A stretch of DNA of 8,241 bases. Source: an uncultured Clostridia bacterium. GTDB taxonomy: Bacteria; Bacillota; Clostridia; Oscillospirales; Ruminococcaceae. The DNA is taken from assembly GCA_937901805.1 (NCBI GenBank), contig CALDJI010000133.1, positions 1 through 8,241 of the forward strand, given 5' to 3'. Below the pieces are notes generated by a model. The model had not been told where the DNA came from and did no database searches. It saw only the letters and a program-made list of their open reading frames with translations. Position 1 is the stretch's first letter, and every line of letters begins with the position of its first letter. This document shows positions 6,282 to 8,241 of this stretch, piece by piece. The translations under genes were made by a program, and so were the position numbers.

Positions 6282-6875
6282 TTATTCATTGGAAAGGCCC
6301 AGCGACAGGACATCCGAATATTTGGAAAACAGCACATGGGTATATCCGTTGAATTTCTTAATGGACAGCCCCGTATCTGCCTGCCCGTTTTTAGACAGGG
6401 CTTCTTTGAGCGTATTCAAATCAGAAACCAGTACGGAGAGATAAGCCCTTTCCGATTCAGAAAGCTTTCCATCTGCTAAAAAGCCCTCGCACAGAATTGT
6501 GCCGTTATATTCCATTCCCGTGAGCAGGGTCTGCGCAATACCGTCAAACCTGCCAAGCTGATAATTGTAAAAGATATCGGAATCCACAAATATTCTGCCG
6601 TCTTCCATAACGGTATCCAGTACAGTCAGAGAAACTACTGTATTCACCAGCTGTTCCTGCGTTTCGTTTTGCAGCAAAGACTGTACCTGTTCGGACGCGA
6701 CAGTCAATTTGCCGTAAAATTGTGAGAGAAATCCCTTTTTCCGCCCTGATGATTGGGAGAGCGTCACAACCAGGACCGCGCACAGCCCCACTATCAACCC
6801 CCCTGCAAGCCAGGGAAGAATTTTTGTAAACCGATTTCTTTTCCGGGCCTCATAGACCTCGATACTCAAAGCCAT
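6282..6875 (-). CDS. Unrecognised single-pass membrane protein
   Basis: I do not recognise this gene. The product (197 residues) has a short basic N-terminus (YEARKRNRFTK), one hydrophobic segment at about 20-40 (LPWLAGGLIVGLCAVLVVTL), a basic patch SGRKK right after it, and then a mostly hydrophilic domain of about 150 residues. By the positive-inside rule the orientation is ambiguous, since basic residues flank both ends. The soluble part contains helix-like stretches (SEQVQSLLQNETQEQLVNTV and AYLSVLVSDLNTLKEALSK), no cysteine cluster and no motif that I know. The ATG at 6873-6875 is chosen because AAAGGA (6881-6886) is correctly spaced from it; an ATG two codons upstream (6879-6881) touches that site. 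It is the first gene behind the divergent promoter region, 90 bases before the DUF1385 gene, and lies opposite secA. Context suggests a cell-envelope role, but this is only inference. Confidence 0.85.
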   Translation of the reverse strand: MALSIEVYEARKRNRFTKILPWLAGGLIVGLCAVLVVTLSQSSGRKKGFLSQFYGKLTVASEQVQSLLQNETQEQLVNTVVSLTVLDTVMEDGRIFVDSDIFYNYQLGRFDGIAQTLLTGMEYNGTILCEGFLADGKLSESERAYLSVLVSDLNTLKEALSKNGQADTGLSIKKFNGYTHVLFSKYSDVLSLGLSNE

Positions 6876-6880
6876 CTTCA

Positions 6881-6886
6881 TCCTTT
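6881..6886 (-). promoter_or_regulatory. Ribosome-binding site that favours the second ATG of the unrecognised gene
   Basis: The minus strand reads AGAAAGGATGAAGATG. AAAGGA is adjacent to and partly overlaps the first ATG (6879-6881), but is about 5-6 bases from the second (6873-6875). This makes the second the likelier start. Confidence 0.5.
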
Positions 6887-6919
6887 CTGTCCGGCCATTA
6901 TTGAGACTGGCCTTCCCTC

Positions 6920-6948
6920 ATTATAATGCACCGGCCGGGGAACATCAA
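6920..6948 (-). promoter_or_regulatory. Sigma-A type promoter for the minus-strand block starting with the unrecognised gene
   Basis: On the minus strand a -35 TTGATG (6943-6948) and a perfect -10 TATAAT (6920-6925) are 17 bases apart. Transcription should start near 6913, about 38 bases before the chosen start codon. No terminator is visible between this gene, the DUF1385 gene and prmC, so this is the likely promoter for all three. The GC-rich spacer contains CCGGCCGG. The -10 lies in the palindrome CATTATAATG (6919-6928). Confidence 0.75.
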
Positions 6949-6976
6949 TAAAAATCCTGCGGGTACGTTCGATAAG

Positions 6977-7002
6977 CTGTAAAACTTCTGTAAACACTGT
7001 AG
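6977..7002. repeat. Three CTGTA direct repeats between the divergent promoters
   Basis: CTGTAAAA (6977), CTGTAAACA (6988) and CTGTAG (6997) repeat with starts 11 and 9 bases apart, close to one helical turn. They lie about 29 bases upstream of the secA -35 and about 29 bases beyond the minus-strand -35. This spacing fits an activator or repressor site but could be chance in AT-rich DNA. Confidence 0.3.
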
Positions 7003-7030
7003 TTTCGCGGTTTTTCAACAAAGGATACAA

Positions 7031-7060
7031 TTGACAAACAGGCGGACAGGAGGGTACAAT
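7031..7060 (+). promoter_or_regulatory. Sigma-A type promoter of secA
   Basis: A perfect -35 TTGACA (7031-7036) and a -10 TACAAT (7055-7060, five of six) are separated by 18 bases. Transcription should start near 7067, leaving a leader of about 73 bases before the GTG start. The leader shows only a 4-bp hairpin (7098-7101 with 7108-7111) and no obvious riboswitch, terminator or secM-like peptide. Confidence 0.85.
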
Positions 7061-7124
7061 AAAATTTGGTTTGAACTGGTGAAAAAAGATTAAAATACGG
7101 CTAAAACGCCGGACTGAGAACTAT

Positions 7125-7131
7125 GAGGTGA
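7125..7131 (+). promoter_or_regulatory. Ribosome-binding site that fixes the GTG start of secA
   Basis: GAGGTGA at 7125-7131 lies 8 bases before the GTG at 7140-7142. The family N-terminus (MGLLEKIFG) begins exactly at that codon, so GTG is the start. Confidence 0.85.
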
Positions 7132-7139
7132 CTAGAAAC

Positions 7140-8241
7140 GTGGGCTTATTAGAAAAGATTTTCGGCAGCTACAGCTCCAAGGAACTCAAACGCATTGACC
7201 CCATCGTAAAATCCGTCCTCGCTTTAGAGGACAAGTATGCGGCAATGTCGGAAGCAGAGCTCAAGGGCATGACTGCTGTTTTAAAGGAGAGACTGGAAGA
7301 CGGAGAAGACCTGGACGACATCCTGCCGGACGCATTCGCGACCTGCCGGGAGGCCTCCTGGCGCGTACTGGGTATGAAGCATTTCCCCGTACAGATTGTC
7401 GGCGGCATTGTACTGCACCAGGGGCGTATTGCGGAGATGCGCACCGGCGAGGGAAAAACGCTGGTCGCAACCCTCCCTGCCTACCTCAATGCGTTGTCCG
7501 GAAAGGGCGTGCATATTGTCACAGTCAACGACTATTTGGCAAAACGCGACTCGGAATGGATGGGAAAAGTCTATACCTACCTCGGTTTAAAAGTCGGCTT
7601 GATTGTTCACGGGCTGGACAACGAGCAGCGCCGGCAGGCGTATAACGCCGACATCACTTACGGCACCAACAACGAGATCGGGTTCGACTACCTGCGCGAC
7701 AACATGGTCATATACAAGGAAAACCGCGTCCAGCGCCCATTTAATTTTGGTATCGTCGACGAGGTCGACTCCATCCTCATCGATGAGGCGCGCACCCCGC
7801 TGATTATCTCCGGCCCAGGGGACAAATCCACCGACATGTATACCCAGGTGGATCGGTTTGTCTGCCGCCTGAAAATGACCAAGGTGAAAGAACTCGACGA
7901 TAAAGAGGATAACGATGCCCTGGAAGGCGATTACATTGTCGATGAAAAGGCAAAGACCGCGACCCTGACTAAAGCGGGTATCAAAAAGGCGGAGGAGTAT
8001 TTCCACATTGACAACCTGACCGATGCGGAAAACATCACGCTCCAGCACCATATCAACCAGGCTATCCGCGCACACGGCGTCATGGTTCGGGATGTAGACT
8101 ATGTCGTCAAGGACGGGGAAGTCATCATCGTCGACGAATTCACCGGGCGTCTGATGATTGGGCGCCGCTACAACGAGGGGCTGCACCAGGCCATCGAGGC
8201 AAAGGAACATGTGACCGTGGAAAAGGAATCCAAGACCCTGG
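7140..8241 (+). CDS. secA: Protein translocase subunit SecA, N-terminal part (3' end outside window)
   Basis: This is the first 367 codons of SecA, the ATPase motor that pushes preproteins through the SecYEG channel in the cytoplasmic membrane; full-length SecA is usually 800-950 residues. Visible parts in order are the N-terminal helix ([17 protein letters not shown]), the Q-motif region ([10 protein letters not shown]85), Walker A TGEGKT at 102-107, NDYLAKRD (130-137), [17 protein letters not shown] (173-189), the DEAD-type Walker B VDEVD at 206-210 followed by [15 protein letters not shown], the beginning of the preprotein cross-linking domain (from about 225), and VDEFTGRLM with [16 protein letters not shown] near the end. 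The frame is open throughout. It starts with GTG, supported by GAGGTGA 8 bases upstream, and has its own strong promoter diverging from the minus-strand block. Confidence 0.98.
   Translation, partial: MGLLEKIFGSYSSKELKRIDPIVKSVLALEDKYAAMSEAELKGMTAVLKERLEDGEDLDDILPDAFATCREASWRVLGMKHFPVQIVGGIVLHQGRIAEMRTGEGKTLVATLPAYLNALSGKGVHIVTVNDYLAKRDSEWMGKVYTYLGLKVGLIVHGLDNEQRRQAYNADITYGTNNEIGFDYLRDNMVIYKENRVQRPFNFGIVDEVDSILIDEARTPLIISGPGDKSTDMYTQVDRFVCRLKMTKVKELDDKEDNDALEGDYIVDEKAKTATLTKAGIKKAEEYFHIDNLTDAENITLQHHINQAIRAHGVMVRDVDYVVKDGEVIIVDEFTGRLMIGRRYNEGLHQAIEAKEHVTVEKESKTL

Noticed and set aside
6958..6971. A LexA-like half site (GTACGTTCG) upstream of secA
   Set aside because: Only the right half matches the Firmicutes LexA consensus (10 of 14 overall), and it is far from the secA start point, so chance is likelier.
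7123..7131. A two-codon frame ATG AGG TGA overlapping the secA ribosome-binding site
   Set aside because: It has no ribosome-binding site of its own, and such triplets arise readily around GAGGTGA, so there is no evidence for a leader peptide.
7067..7139. A riboswitch or attenuator in the secA leader
   Set aside because: Only a 4-bp hairpin is present, with no terminator-like T run and no recognisable aptamer.
7587..8210. A 207-codon minus-strand open frame inside secA
   Set aside because: It is antisense to clearly coding secA with intact motifs and has no upstream ribosome-binding site, so it is a shadow frame.

Overview
The window reads as ordinary, vertically inherited chromosome of a Gram-positive anaerobe of the class Clostridia, most likely the Oscillospiraceae/Ruminococcaceae group. 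This rests on the style of the RecA, RimO, PrmC, PgsA and SecA proteins, a DUF1385 (YqhQ-type) protein next to prmC, strong AGGAGG ribosome-binding sites, sigma-A type promoters and moderately GC-rich codon use. No RNA genes, insertion sequences, phage genes or CRISPR arrays were seen. The taxonomic placement is inference; no search was run.

Layout. At the left edge, the last 163 codons of cysS (+) end at a perfect 15-bp hairpin flanked by A and T runs. This acts as a shared terminator with the block converging from the right. A minus-strand block of seven genes then runs leftwards from about 6.9 kb: an unrecognised single-pass membrane protein, a DUF1385 membrane protein, prmC, recA, recX, rimO and pgsA. 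At the right edge, secA (+) starts from its own promoter and runs off the window after 367 codons. The 264 bases between the unrecognised gene and secA hold two divergent promoters.

Transcription as read from the sequence. One minus-strand promoter (TTGATG-17-TATAAT) lies ahead of the unrecognised gene and probably also serves the DUF1385 gene and prmC. recA has its own strong promoter (TTGCGC-17-TATAAT), with a 12/14 match to the Firmicutes LexA box just downstream, so SOS control is likely. recX starts on the recA stop codon (TAATG) and must be coupled to it. A rho-independent terminator follows recX, yet rimO and pgsA come directly after it with no visible promoter; their expression probably depends on read-through.

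Functions. The block is housekeeping: recombination and SOS (recA, recX), modification of the translation apparatus (rimO on ribosomal protein S12, prmC on release factors, cysS charging tRNA-Cys), phosphatidylglycerol synthesis (pgsA) and protein export (secA). The least explained parts are the small membrane protein at 6282-6875, the DUF1385 protein and the terminator between recX and rimO. I see no convincing new multi-gene system.
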